Shown here: piece after piece, positions 1 through 9,168 of the stretch | Layout: each line of letters opens with the position of its first letter | Numbering within the stretch: position 1 is the stretch's first letter | Origin: Catenaria anguillulae PL171 | Lineage: Eukaryota; Blastocladiomycota; Blastocladiomycetes; Blastocladiales; Catenariaceae | NCBI GenBank assembly: GCA_002102555.1 | Contig: MCFL01000059.1 | Location: 62,001-126,000, forward strand | Direction: 5' to 3' | Length of the DNA: 64,000 nt | Notes under the pieces: generated by a model | Seen by the model: only the letters and a program-made list of their open reading frames with translations | Databases searched by the model: none | Told to the model about the DNA's origin: nothing | Position numbers and translations under genes: made by a program

Positions 1-11
1 TGACGGGTAAG

Positions 12-3000
12 ATGGCAGTGTGGCTTCTTAACGTCGTTGTTTTCCCTAGCGCCCTGTACCGGACGCTTGGTTTCGTCCCGACACCCACAACGCTCAACTT
101 GTGCAATGCCATGGCCACGGGTCTCGTCAAGCGCAAGCTTGGCTTGCCCGTCAACCACCCCACCGCCTCTCTGCACCACAAGTCAACAGTCGGCCTGCTC
201 TCCTTTCCCGACCTTGTCCTTGCTGCCCGCCTCACCGACATTCTCACCGCGCTCAACGACGACCACCCGCGCAGCGTTGCCATCAAGGCATCGCTCTGCC
301 TCCTCCAACACAACCTTGCCCTTCCCTTCTGTCCCCTGTCCCACCCGCTGCCTGTCACAGTTGCTCGCAGTCGCTGCTGGTTTGGCAACCTACTACCCCT
401 GATGCATGCCCGCCGCCTCTCTGTCTCGGACTCGACGGGTTCGTTTTTCCTTCCCTTTGCGCCCGGTGTGCCCTCCTCCCCTACTACGCATGACCCTTGG
501 GGCGGCGCCTCTGTTCCTCTTGTGTCGATTCTTCCCATAGACACATACTCGGCTGCCGTCAAGTACTTTCGCAACCACAAGCTCAAGTACATGCACGACC
601 TTCTCGACAAGGTGGGCGTTCCTGCCGACTATGCCGAGTTTGGTCATGCCCGCGTGCACACGGCGATCAGTACCAAACTTGCCGTGCACACTGCCGGCGG
701 CGTTGAGAAGGATGTGGCTGCGTTCCTCGTTGATGCTCTCTTTCGCTTACCCTCGTCTTTTTCGTCTCACTCGTTCCCTGCCCCATACACCCCGACCGAT
801 CACTCCCTTTGTCCTTCCTTTTTGCTTAAATCCCCAACCCTTGCCTCGCCCGATCTTTTCTCTCTCCCGCGCCTTCCCCCATTTGACCTAGAGTCTCTCG
901 ACATAGACACCGTTCTAGCCTTTTGTTCTCGTGTTTTTCTTCTCTCGCCGCCCACGGTCGACGCCTGCGACTTTGTCTTGTGCCCTTTTGACCTCGCGCC
1001 CGATTTTCTCTCCACAGCTGACCGCCCGCGCCCGCTCATTGCGTACACGGACGGCTCGCTTTTCGATCCTCCCAGCCCCCTCTTTTCAATCGATACCCCC
1101 CTTGACGAGTCTGCTCGTGCGTCTGGCGCGGCGGCCTACTTTCCCGAGCTCGGCTTTTCCTGCCGTGTCCGACTCCCTCCGGGCGCGCATTCGTCCACGC
1201 GCGCTGAGGTGTGGGCCATCCTCCTTGCAATTGCATCGGTACCCATCGCGGCTCACGTGCACATTTTCACTGACTCGAAGGCAGCTGTCGCCCAGTTCCG
1301 CCGTCAGGTCTCGTCCCCCGCATTTCCGTCTCCCCCTCTTCCGCGCTGTCGTGTCCGGTCTCCGTTTTGCCAAGAATGGGCGGCCGTCCGCTTCGTCATT
1401 GCTCACCGCAGGCTCTCTGTCAGTGTCAGCTGGGTCAAGGGTCACTCTGACGACACAGCTGACCCGCACCGGGTCCACAATGACATGGCCGATGCGCTTG
1501 CAAAGTCGGCGGCGACTGATCTTTCTCCATCTTTCATTTCTCCGCACCTTCTTGCCTCATCCGACCTTCCCTTTTCGCTCGCTTTCGGCTCGTGCAAAAG
1601 CGGCACCGACATGCTCGTTCGCTCCACGGCCGAGCCTGTCGTTGTCGTCAATGGGCAGCGCCACCGCGTTCGCCACATTCAACCACGCGTCCCTGCCGCC
1701 CGTTTGCGTCCTGACTTGACCTCCCTTTCCCGTGTGCAATCCCAAGAACTACTTACTCCCACCCATTTTGTTCTCCCCCCTCCCCATCCAGGGTCCGATT
1801 CCTCACCAGACTTTCTCTCAACAAACCCGCCTCACCCATCGCTCACGGCCCGTATCGTCAGCCACGACCCCCGCCGCTTTATTCTCTTTCACTCCCAAGT
1901 CCGCGCCCACTACCAGCTCCGCGATGCCGCTCCTCACATCGACTGGTCAGTTGTTCACCCCGCCGCGTCCGAATGCGCCTTGCACGACGGTCGCTGCGCG
2001 GGTGATCTCTACTCTTCTACTGCGTCCAACACTGTGCTCTCGCGGCGCATCAAGGTTCGCACCAACAGCCTCCCCACCCGACTCCTCAACTTTACCCGCC
2101 GGCCGGATAAGTATCACGAAGGTCCTTGGTGTCCGCGCTGCCCGCTGGCCGACGTAGCTTACTTTGACGACTCTGTGCACTGGCTCGAGTGCCCTGCAGG
2201 AGAGGAAGACCGCGCGGCGGCACAGGCCCTTGCGGTCGGTGCAGTCGCGTCGCTCTTGTCCACGTTCACGACCAAGCCGATCCGTCGCATGGCGCTTGCG
2301 CACCGGCTGGTTGGCCTCTGGTTCAAAGACACCTCCTCGCTCCGCCTCGCTGCTGGCTGCCTCGTCACGACCCAAGTGATCGACCTCCTCCGCCCGATCA
2401 GCACACGCCTCAAGTACCCTGTTGCGCGCGTCGCCGGCCTCCTCCTCTCACCCGTCTCTTACATTCTGTTTGAGCACGTGTGGGAGAGGCACACCAAGGC
2501 CATCTACTCCTTTTACCCCGATCCAAACTCGCCCGAGAGCAAGGAAGCGTTGCGGCTTGCGTGGGAAGCACATGTTGCCATGCTCCCGCCCCAAGACCCG
2601 CCGCGGCTGGCGGCGACAGACGCGGTGGTGCTTCGCAGGCGGCACTCCAAGTACGACGGATACGTGCCAGTCTACCGCCCCACGCCCACGTCCCGGTTCC
2701 GTCTGCCCCCAGACATGCCCATGGCCGACCCGCCCCCGTTTGTTGCCCCGGCCCCGCCTCTTCCACGACCGGCCCAGTTGCGAAAGCAACCCAAGCGGCT
2801 TCCCTACAAGATGGTTGCGGCGCTGCCGTCTTCGCTCCCGGCCCCTCTTGATCCTCCTCTGCCCCTTCCGTCCATCTTTTGCCTGGCGTGTTTGACGCCA
2901 TACTCCCACCACCTCGACACCCATCACCCGATTCCTCACCGCTGGCGCGGCGTCGCCATTTCCAAGTTCCTTTGCCCTGTTGGTCGCCACGACCATGCCC

Positions 3001-3065
3001 GTCTTGCTGCCGACGATGCCGCCTCACGGTGGCTTCTGTCTGGTATTGCTCCTCCCTTTGCGTAG
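12..3065 (+). CDS. Non-LTR retrotransposon ORF, 3' part (RNase H and Cys/His tail)
   Basis: An open frame runs in from the window edge and ends with TAG at 3065, so only the C-terminal ~1000 residues are visible; any endonuclease and reverse transcriptase would lie upstream. At about residues 340-500 there is an RNase H domain with its acidic residues in order: YTDGS, then STRAEVWAI, FTDSKAAV and HNDMADALAKSA. A second conserved patch near residue 700 has the spaced Cys/His pattern WCPRCP...HWLECP, as found near the C-terminus of several LINE-type ORF2 proteins. The rest is proline-rich. RNase H removes the RNA strand during target-primed reverse transcription. No intron is needed and the frame is undamaged over 3 kb, so this may be a recent copy. 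The ATG at 12 is probably not the real start. Confidence 0.8.
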   Translation: MAVWLLNVVVFPSALYRTLGFVPTPTTLNLCNAMATGLVKRKLGLPVNHPTASLHHKSTVGLLSFPDLVLAARLTDILTALNDDHPRSVAIKASLCLLQHNLALPFCPLSHPLPVTVARSRCWFGNLLPLMHARRLSVSDSTGSFFLPFAPGVPSSPTTHDPWGGASVPLVSILPIDTYSAAVKYFRNHKLKYMHDLLDKVGVPADYAEFGHARVHTAISTKLAVHTAGGVEKDVAAFLVDALFRLPSSFSSHSFPAPYTPTDHSLCPSFLLKSPTLASPDLFSLPRLPPFDLESLDIDTVLAFCSRVFLLSPPTVDACDFVLCPFDLAPDFLSTADRPRPLIAYTDGSLFDPPSPLFSIDTPLDESARASGAAAYFPELGFSCRVRLPPGAHSSTRAEVWAILLAIASVPIAAHVHIFTDSKAAVAQFRRQVSSPAFPSPPLPRCRVRSPFCQEWAAVRFVIAHRRLSVSVSWVKGHSDDTADPHRVHNDMADALAKSAATDLSPSFISPHLLASSDLPFSLAFGSCKSGTDMLVRSTAEPVVVVNGQRHRVRHIQPRVPAARLRPDLTSLSRVQSQELLTPTHFVLPPPHPGSDSSPDFLSTNPPHPSLTARIVSHDPRRFILFHSQVRAHYQLRDAAPHIDWSVVHPAASECALHDGRCAGDLYSSTASNTVLSRRIKVRTNSLPTRLLNFTRRPDKYHEGPWCPRCPLADVAYFDDSVHWLECPAGEEDRAAAQALAVGAVASLLSTFTTKPIRRMALAHRLVGLWFKDTSSLRLAAGCLVTTQVIDLLRPISTRLKYPVARVAGLLLSPVSYILFEHVWERHTKAIYSFYPDPNSPESKEALRLAWEAHVAMLPPQDPPRLAATDAVVLRRRHSKYDGYVPVYRPTPTSRFRLPPDMPMADPPPFVAPAPPLPRPAQLRKQPKRLPYKMVAALPSSLPAPLDPPLPLPSIFCLACLTPYSHHLDTHHPIPHRWRGVAISKFLCPVGRHDHARLAADDAASRWLLSGIAPPFA

Positions 3066-3663
3066 TCGTCAGCTGACACTGCGCTCAAGGCACGCGGCCG
3101 CGTGACTCCAAGGTCGCGTGCACTCTGGTGTATTGGGTTGGTGCCTTTCCTTGCAATGCCCAACAACATGCCTTCCGCGCGATTGGTCAGCACACCACTT
3201 TTGGCTCGATCTGAACCTCCGTATTGGCGTTGGGTGCATACAGTGTTTGGTCCTGATTTGTTGTTGTAATTTTTTCTCGCACGTGAGTCTGAATTCCTCA
3301 ATTTCAATACAATACCGATAAGTTAAAGCCCCGCGAATTTTCTTTCGGTGTTTTTTGGCGCCGCCGGGGTCTACTAAATACTAGAGAGCAAAGATCGGCG
3401 ACAAGCACGTGATATGCACGAGACCTGAGACATCGGCAAGGCACCACTCGACGCGGTCCATCCGCCCTTGCGGTCAAGTCCATCCGCACCACTGGGAGTG
3501 TGCGTTGTGTTTGCCCGTGGCTGAGCCGGGCACGGTGGCTGCTTCAGATGGTGTGATGTTTACCAGACAGCCTGATTAAATAATGAGGGGAAACGTCGAT
3601 TACTTATTGGATGTCGGTCAGTGTGCCCGAGTGGTGTGATCCGAGACAGACTTAAGTCATGCC

Positions 3664-3670
3664 TATAAAA
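3664..3670 (+). promoter_or_regulatory. TATA-like box of the CAP gene
   Basis: TATAAAA lies about 240 bases before the CAP gene ATG at 3907, in a non-coding stretch. Its position would allow a long 5' leader that includes the CA repeat. Sequence match only. Confidence 0.4.
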
Positions 3671-3852
3671 ATGCTGGCCGGCCCCCCCACCAGCGCCCAT
3701 ATTCTTGTTTGGCCGTGTCCGACTACACTTCCTTCCATGTAGTGGTAAACCGGTAAGCCAAGTCCCTGACAGACTCAGCACCCTGAAATCACACTAAGCG
3801 ACTGCAGGATCAAGTCGCTCATCCCTTCCTTCCTCGCTCAGCGCCAATAGAT

Positions 3853-3878
3853 CACACACACACACACACACACACACC
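3853..3878 (+). repeat. (CA)n microsatellite
   Basis: About thirteen CA units, ending some 30 bases before the CAP gene start codon and therefore probably in its 5' leader. Length is expected to vary between strains. Confidence 0.9.
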
Positions 3879-3906
3879 CTTCAACCCGTCTTTTCGACCC
3901 AAAACC

Positions 3907-5595
3907 ATGATCACCGTCACTCTCCTCGTTGCGGCTGTATTGCTCGCCCAATCGGCACCCGTGCAAGCCCAGGAGGCTTACCAGTTTGAAGCGCTGGCCC
4001 TCGTCAATGCCTGTGCGTCATCGCATCGGTGATCCGTATTCAGACCAGAATCCTGATCTGACTCAACACGTCATCCCATCGTTCATTCACAGTCCGCCAA
4101 CGCAACGGTGCACGCCCCTTGTGTCTCGAGGCCAAGTTGGTCAATGCCGCTGCGTCGCACTCGGCCGACATGGCCCGCAACAGCTACATGTCGCACACTG
4201 GTCGTGACGGCCGCTCTCCGTTCGGTATGCCAGTTTCGTTTCCGGCTGCATCAACTGCTGGTTGAAAGAAACATGTGGACTGACCTAATTTCGGTCGCCG
4301 TTTGCAGATCGGATGCGCGCTGCGGGCTATGCTTACTCTAGCGCTGCCGAGAACATGTACGACATTCTCAAGCTCAATTAACTGGTGACTCGGCCGTTCC
4401 ATGTACTAATGACTGCCTTCTGGCTCGTTCGCTCGCTCTCGTTTGTAGTGCCTACGGTTCCATGCCCGGTTACGGCGGTCCGGGTGCGGCTCAGTCTGCC
4501 TGGGAGCGCTCATCCGGGCATCGTCAAAATTTGCTTGGGAATTATGCGCACGTAGGTATTGCTTACGCTGTCGGCAACTGCCCTGGTGGTCGCGGTCAAT
4601 GCGGGTATGATCAAGTGATGCTCTGTCTCACACGCTCGACCACTGACTGACCTTGCTTGTTTGCACATCCACAATGCAGTTTCTGGACCCAAACCTTTGG
4701 CTCCTCCAACAACGGTCAGTGCCTTGGCGGACCCGCGCCGGCTCCTCGCCCGGAGCCCGTTCCCGAACCCCCGAAGCCCGCTCCTCAACCGCCCAAGGAG
4801 GAGCCCGTTCCAGTTCCCGAACCCCCCAAGCCGCAGCCGGCCCCCGTTGAGCCGCCCAAGAAGGAGGAACCCGCCCCCGCGCCCGAACCGGCCAAGCCTG
4901 AACCCGCGCCTGTTGAGCCGCCCAAGAAGCAAGACCCAGCTCCCGCCCCTGAACCGCCCAAGCAGGAGCAACCTTCCCCTGCTCCCGAGCAAGGCGAGCA
5001 TAAGGGCGAGCACTCTGGCGTGGCCGAACCTGGTGTCACTGAGCACGAAAAGCCCAAGCAGGCTGCCGACCAGCAAGTTGTTGACGGTGGACTTCTCGGC
5101 ACGCCCGATGTGGAAAAGGTCCCGACGCACCTGCCCAAGTACCAGCACCGCCTCGTGTCCTTGATCAACTCGCACCGCCAATACAACAACCAGTCGACCG
5201 TGTGCCTCAACGCCAAGCTCAATGAGGCTGCGGCGCGCCATGCAAAGGATTTGGCTTCCAAGCTGTTCAAGGCGACTCACGATGGCTCGGACGCATCGAC
5301 GCCGTTTGCGCGCATTGACGCTGCGGGCTACAAGCGCACGGTCGCGGCCGAGATTGTTGCGTACGGCAAGTTTGACAAGTTTGACTCGTCTGCTCAAACC
5401 TTGTTGCTTTGGATCGACTCGGAGAAGCACGCCAAGGTCTTGGTCACCAAGGAGTACAACCAGATGGGCGTGGGCAAGGCCGTTGGCCCGTGCGCGGCGG
5501 ACAAGCCCGAGTCCAAGTGTGTGTACTGGGTCGCCGAGTTTGCAGGCACGACGGCCGAGGAGTGCATCAAGGAGGAGCCAGAGAAGAAGGAGTAA
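3907..5595 (+). CDS. Secreted protein with two CAP (SCP/PR-1) domains
   Basis: Built from five exons: 3907-4012, 4093-4224, 4308-4356, 4449-4604, 4680-5595 (452 aa). All junctions are GT-AG and keep frame. Residues 1-21 form a signal peptide ending VQA. The first CAP domain (about residues 24-165) has the typical core: RPLCLEAKLVNAAASHSADM, MSHTGRDG, AENIAYG and HRQNLLGNYAHVGIAYA. A Pro/Glu/Lys-rich linker of repeated PEPPKP-like units follows (about 170-270). A second, more diverged CAP domain starts at INSHRQYNNQSTVCLNAKLN and keeps NQMGVGKA and YWVAEFA, but lacks the usual His/Glu residues of the first. The tail is acidic and lysine-rich. CAP proteins are extracellular and can bind sterols or lipids; the role here is unknown. 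Confidence 0.88.
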
Positions 5596-6659
5596 TGCAG
5601 AGACTGTTTCGCGGTCGCGTAGTGTAGAAGTGTGTTGGTCATTTGGGTGGGCAGCTGGATAATCGTTCCAGAGTCCTGCGAACGGGGTGGGCGCCACAAA
5701 TGTGCTGTGCCATGTCGTCATTGCTCATTGCGGTGTGGTGTTTCTCGACCTTGGCCCCCTCGAACCAAATACCTCCAATGTTGCGCCCTCAGATCCCCGC
5801 GCTCGTTACGCGGATGGTTATCTCGGAATCGCAGACAGATTCTTTTCTACATTCCCGTTTTTGTTTCGCCCTTTGCTGCACCCCGTTCTTCACCTAGCAC
5901 TTCGTACTGTTTCCCCCGCCCACCAACACCACTGTACTTTTCCATGAAGATACATACATCCGCACACTCGTTACTTCTCATAAGCATATGTGCCTAGTTT
6001 CGCTCCTCATGAGTTGTTTACAAGCGACTGGTCCACAGACTGCACTCTGCCGGCAGCTCGGGCAAGACCAGCAGCAGACGTTGACGCGCGTCTCGCCAGC
6101 GATGTCTCGCGTCATGTCAAGCATGAAAGACCATGACCCAACATGGCTTGGGCAATAGCCATTATTTTTCATCATTTCGGCATAAAGCATTCATGCCAAG
6201 TTTACAACCACATTGGTTACCTCTTTCGAAGCTCTGAGCTGAGCCAGGTCAATGCTCAATTCCAGCCTCTGGAGGCAGGTCAATGCTCAATTCCAGCCTC
6301 TGGAGGCCACGACCATGCCACACTCGGGAAAAAGCATAACATATGCCGTTAGCCAAGGGTGACTTAAAGTCGACCAGGTGTTTTGCGGTTATGCGGTGGA
6401 TCAACTATGGAGAATCTTCTGCATTCAAGGCAAGTCGAGGGCGCTGCAGTTGGTCGCCCGTATGTATGCCCATTGGCTTCGACAGTTGGGATAACTGTAA
6501 TGGTCTGCGGTTGTCGCGGCCACCAAGCATGAGAATGGTTTCCGAGCTTTGGACTACAAATACCTTGTGGACCTCCCTACCATTTCTAGCTTTAGAGTCA
6601 ACTGCAACACACTGATCCGCCTTGATCCAAACGTCCATTCCATCCACCTCCCAGCAACA
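5596..6659. other. Intergenic region between CAP and GKKG genes
   Basis: No coding frame I would defend. It contains the CAP gene 3' flank and, near its end, the promoter side of the next gene. The only structured item is a two-copy 31-bp tandem repeat at 6246-6307. Confidence 0.5.
6246..6307 (+). repeat. Perfect 31-bp tandem duplication
   Basis: Two identical adjacent copies (6246-6276 and 6277-6307) of a unit that starts AGGTCAATGCTCAATTCCAG and ends CCTCTGGAGGC. It lies about 350 bases upstream of the GKKG gene. It may be a duplicated binding site or a replication-slippage product. Confidence 0.9.
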
Positions 6660-7382
6660 ATGCACTCATACCCACTCCTGCTCTCTGTCGCAATCTGCGT
6701 CACGCTCCTCTCTTCCGTCCTTCCTAGCGCATCGATCCCCTCTGCACTCGCTCACCCGCAAGAGTACATTCAAGCATCGTTCGACGGCGCCGGTATCTTT
6801 GCCAACGAGCCCGATCCACAACCCTTTGAAGCAGGCGACGGACAGGATGTAGCCGCAAACAACAATGACGATTCCGCGGCCCAAGGCAACAACGCGCAAG
6901 CAACCGCAACGCAAAACCGCGGGAACGGGCCTCAACAAACGCGTGCGCCAGGCAAAAAGGGCGAGCCGGGCAAGAAGAGCGGAAAGAAGGGCAAGCAGCC
7001 AGACTGCTCGCCGACACGTGCCAGCGGCAAGAAGGGCGGCGGCATGCGGCAAACGCAGCCGGCAACAACGGGCGTGTTTGATGGGAATCGCGGAAAGAAA
7101 GCCCCAAAGACCATGACTGCGATTCCGTCGCCGACGGCGGGCGCGGGCAAAAAGGGCGGGAACGGGCAAGTGCGCGGCAATGACGCAGAGACTCCGCAGG
7201 CGACGGAGGCACCTGCGGCTGCACCCAAGGTCGAGGAACAATCGGCGCCGCCTGCGCCTGCGCCGCCCGCGGATGCTGGCCAGCAAAAGCAGGCGGCAAA
7301 GAGCAGTGCAACGAGCGGACAAGTCGGTGATGGACGGATCGTGCTCGCGGCATTGGTTGGCGGTATGGCTGTGCTTGGTTGA
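6660..7382 (+). CDS. Secreted GKKG-rich low-complexity protein, possibly GPI-anchored
   Basis: A single exon of 240 aa. Residues 1-24 form a clear signal peptide (start MHSYPLLLSV). The mature part is hydrophilic and disordered. It has about five spaced GKKG or GKKS motifs (for example GKKGEPGKKSGKKGK near residue 100) in an Ala/Gln/Asn-rich background, then a Pro/Ala/Glu-rich stretch. The last 14 residues are hydrophobic (IVLAALVGGMAVLG) after a small-residue region (SSATSG), which resembles a GPI attachment signal. I recognise no enzyme domain. A cell-surface or wall protein is inferred. The next ATG upstream in frame is not part of a signal peptide, so the 6660 start is preferred. Confidence 0.6.
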   Translation: MHSYPLLLSVAICVTLLSSVLPSASIPSALAHPQEYIQASFDGAGIFANEPDPQPFEAGDGQDVAANNNDDSAAQGNNAQATATQNRGNGPQQTRAPGKKGEPGKKSGKKGKQPDCSPTRASGKKGGGMRQTQPATTGVFDGNRGKKAPKTMTAIPSPTAGAGKKGGNGQVRGNDAETPQATEAPAAAPKVEEQSAPPAPAPPADAGQQKQAAKSSATSGQVGDGRIVLAALVGGMAVLG

Positions 7383-7616
7383 GCTGATGCAGAAGACCGC
7401 ATGTCGACTTTGAGCTGGACTCGAGTTGGCTCACTTTTGGGCAATGAAATTCAAATGTTTTGCTCCGTGTGTCCTGTATTTACTCGTCTGAATGAAAAAC
7501 AATGTGCCGCCGCGGATCAAGAGAAAAGAGGCGCGAGACAGAAATCCCAGTCTGACATGTGGAATTGTGTCGCAACTTATATTTCAATCGATGGGACAAG
7601 TAGTCGTGGAAACACT
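7383..7616. other. Convergent 3' intergenic gap
   Basis: A short gap between the GKKG gene and the minus-strand LPMO-like gene; the two genes converge here. Nothing else seen. Confidence 0.5.
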
Positions 7617-8563
7617 TTAAGCAGAGTTAATCGCGACCGAGTTGCCATTTGGTACACACTTGGTGCCCCCTGCCGTGGGAATCGACACAAACTTGTTGGA
7701 CGGGTCGCACATGAGGATCGAGTTTCCACCTGGCCCACACTTCATTTGGCCGACTTGGCAAGGGCCGTTGGCATCACCATTGCTGCCGTCGAGCTGATCG
7801 CGGCCGGGGCGCTGCGGCGCCGCGTTTGTGGGAGTGGGCCGAGCCTGCCGACCAGGGTTGGCCGGTGGCTGTTGAGTTGGCGTAGGAGCAGTGGGAGGCG
7901 CGGGAGCAGGGTTGGAGCCGCCGCCGCCATTGCCACCACCGTTTCCGCCACCCGATCCACCAGAAATGTTGACGTCCATGCACGAGTCGTAGAACTCGGG
8001 GTTACTTGCGCCCAGGTGCGTCGCCGTGACCTTGACCTTGATCACACAGTTGGTGCAGGTTTGCGACGGCAACTTCACCGTCATGGCGTCGCGCTTGTTG
8101 ACGCAATCGGCCTCGGATCCAATGTCTTGGGTGCGGCCCGTCGACAAGTCAACGAGCTGTGCGGTACAGGGTCCGACGTGCCGGGCACCGTTGCCGATTT
8201 CAAAGCCGAGCGTCACAGATGAGCCAGCTTGCATTTGCGCGACGCGCGACGTGCGCGGGTATTGCAGACAGTCGAGACGGTCGCGCTTTTCGCCGCCACC
8301 ACCGATGGGGAAGAACTGAATGAAAGTTATGTGGTGGTGAGCTCACGGAAAACTGAATGGGTCATCCGAAAATGCGAACAAGAACATACGCGAACGTTGG
8401 AGTTGGGATGAACCGTCTTCTCGCGTGAAGGGACGGGCGATTGCAGCGTAAAGTGTGCATTGGCAACTGACGGGAAGATCAAAGCCAAAGCGGCGAGTGT
8501 GACCAGCACAGACGCCATCTTGGTGGCGGACGAGTTGTTGGAGTTGGAGCGAGTGAAAGACAT
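7617..8563 (-). CDS. LPMO-like secreted protein with CBM19-like C-terminus
   Basis: Two exons on the minus strand, 8563-8390 and 8315-7617, joined in phase 0 (290 aa). A signal peptide ends SVANA so that the mature protein begins HFTLQSP; an N-terminal His is the copper-brace residue of lytic polysaccharide monooxygenases. The core contains DCLQYP and the pattern CTNCVIKVKVTATHLG followed by PEFYDSCMDVNI, which resembles the C-x-x-C strand and C-terminal strand of fungal chitin-binding-type-4 or LPMO-like proteins. A Gly/Pro-rich linker leads to a small Cys domain (CQVGQMKCGPGGN, then GGTKC) that looks like CBM19. Activity on chitin is inferred, and the second copper His is not certain. An internal ATG at 8518 is an alternative start. 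Confidence 0.65.
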
Positions 8564-9168
8564 GGCGAAGAGAAGTGGATTGTTTGTCGAAAACGTCTTG
8601 AAAGGTATGAATAGATCTGAAAAGGAACCGGGCGCACGGAGTCAAAGGTAAATACAAGGATCGTGGAGTCTGTGGCCAGGACATATGGGAGGGATTGTAA
8701 ACGTACCGACTGTCTAAGTCGCTGTCTTGTGCGTGAAAGTGAGAAAGAATGAGTCGAGGTTGTGGGCGAGCACCAGGCTACGATAGGGATAGGGAGACAT
8801 AACGAGGAAGGGATCCGGGCGGGGCCTTGAGGTATTTATCGCAATTCATGTCCAGGGAATCCCGCTTGTCAGCAAATCAGGCAACACTCAGAGACATTAC
8901 AGCTTGGTTCCAGAGTTTTCTGCCCGAGTGTTGCTTCCGGATAAAGAATTGGCGTGGGAACATGATTGAGCCAGTCGGATGTCCTATAGCTGGAAAATAA
9001 AGCACAGTTCTGGCGGAGTTGCTGGCGTCAAGAGCCGCGATGAGTCCGTCGACCTCGCTGCTTCAATAAACTTGACACACGTATTGGTTAGTGCATCTAG
9101 CTCTCGCCGGGAACATTGCCAAGGCCGAATAGGCTGAGTGTAGCACGATAAACTGTGCGCATCTTGAG
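8564..9168. other. Upstream region of LPMO-like gene
   Basis: No coding frame seen. A minus-strand AT-rich TATA-like patch (GATAAATAC on the minus strand, near 8830-8840) lies about 270 bases before the LPMO-like start. Confidence 0.4.

Larger units (their letters stand above)
3066..3906. other. Retrotransposon 3' flank and CAP gene upstream region
   Basis: No convincing coding frame. The first ~250 bases may be the retrotransposon 3' untranslated region, but I could not see a clear poly-A tail or target-site duplication. The rest holds a TATA-like box and a CA microsatellite ahead of the CAP gene. Confidence 0.5.

Noticed and set aside
4510-5721. 403-codon open frame on the minus strand across the CAP gene
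   Set aside because: It is antisense to a well-supported exon and made of Leu/Gly/Arg repeats mirroring the PEPPKP linker; a third-position GC shadow.
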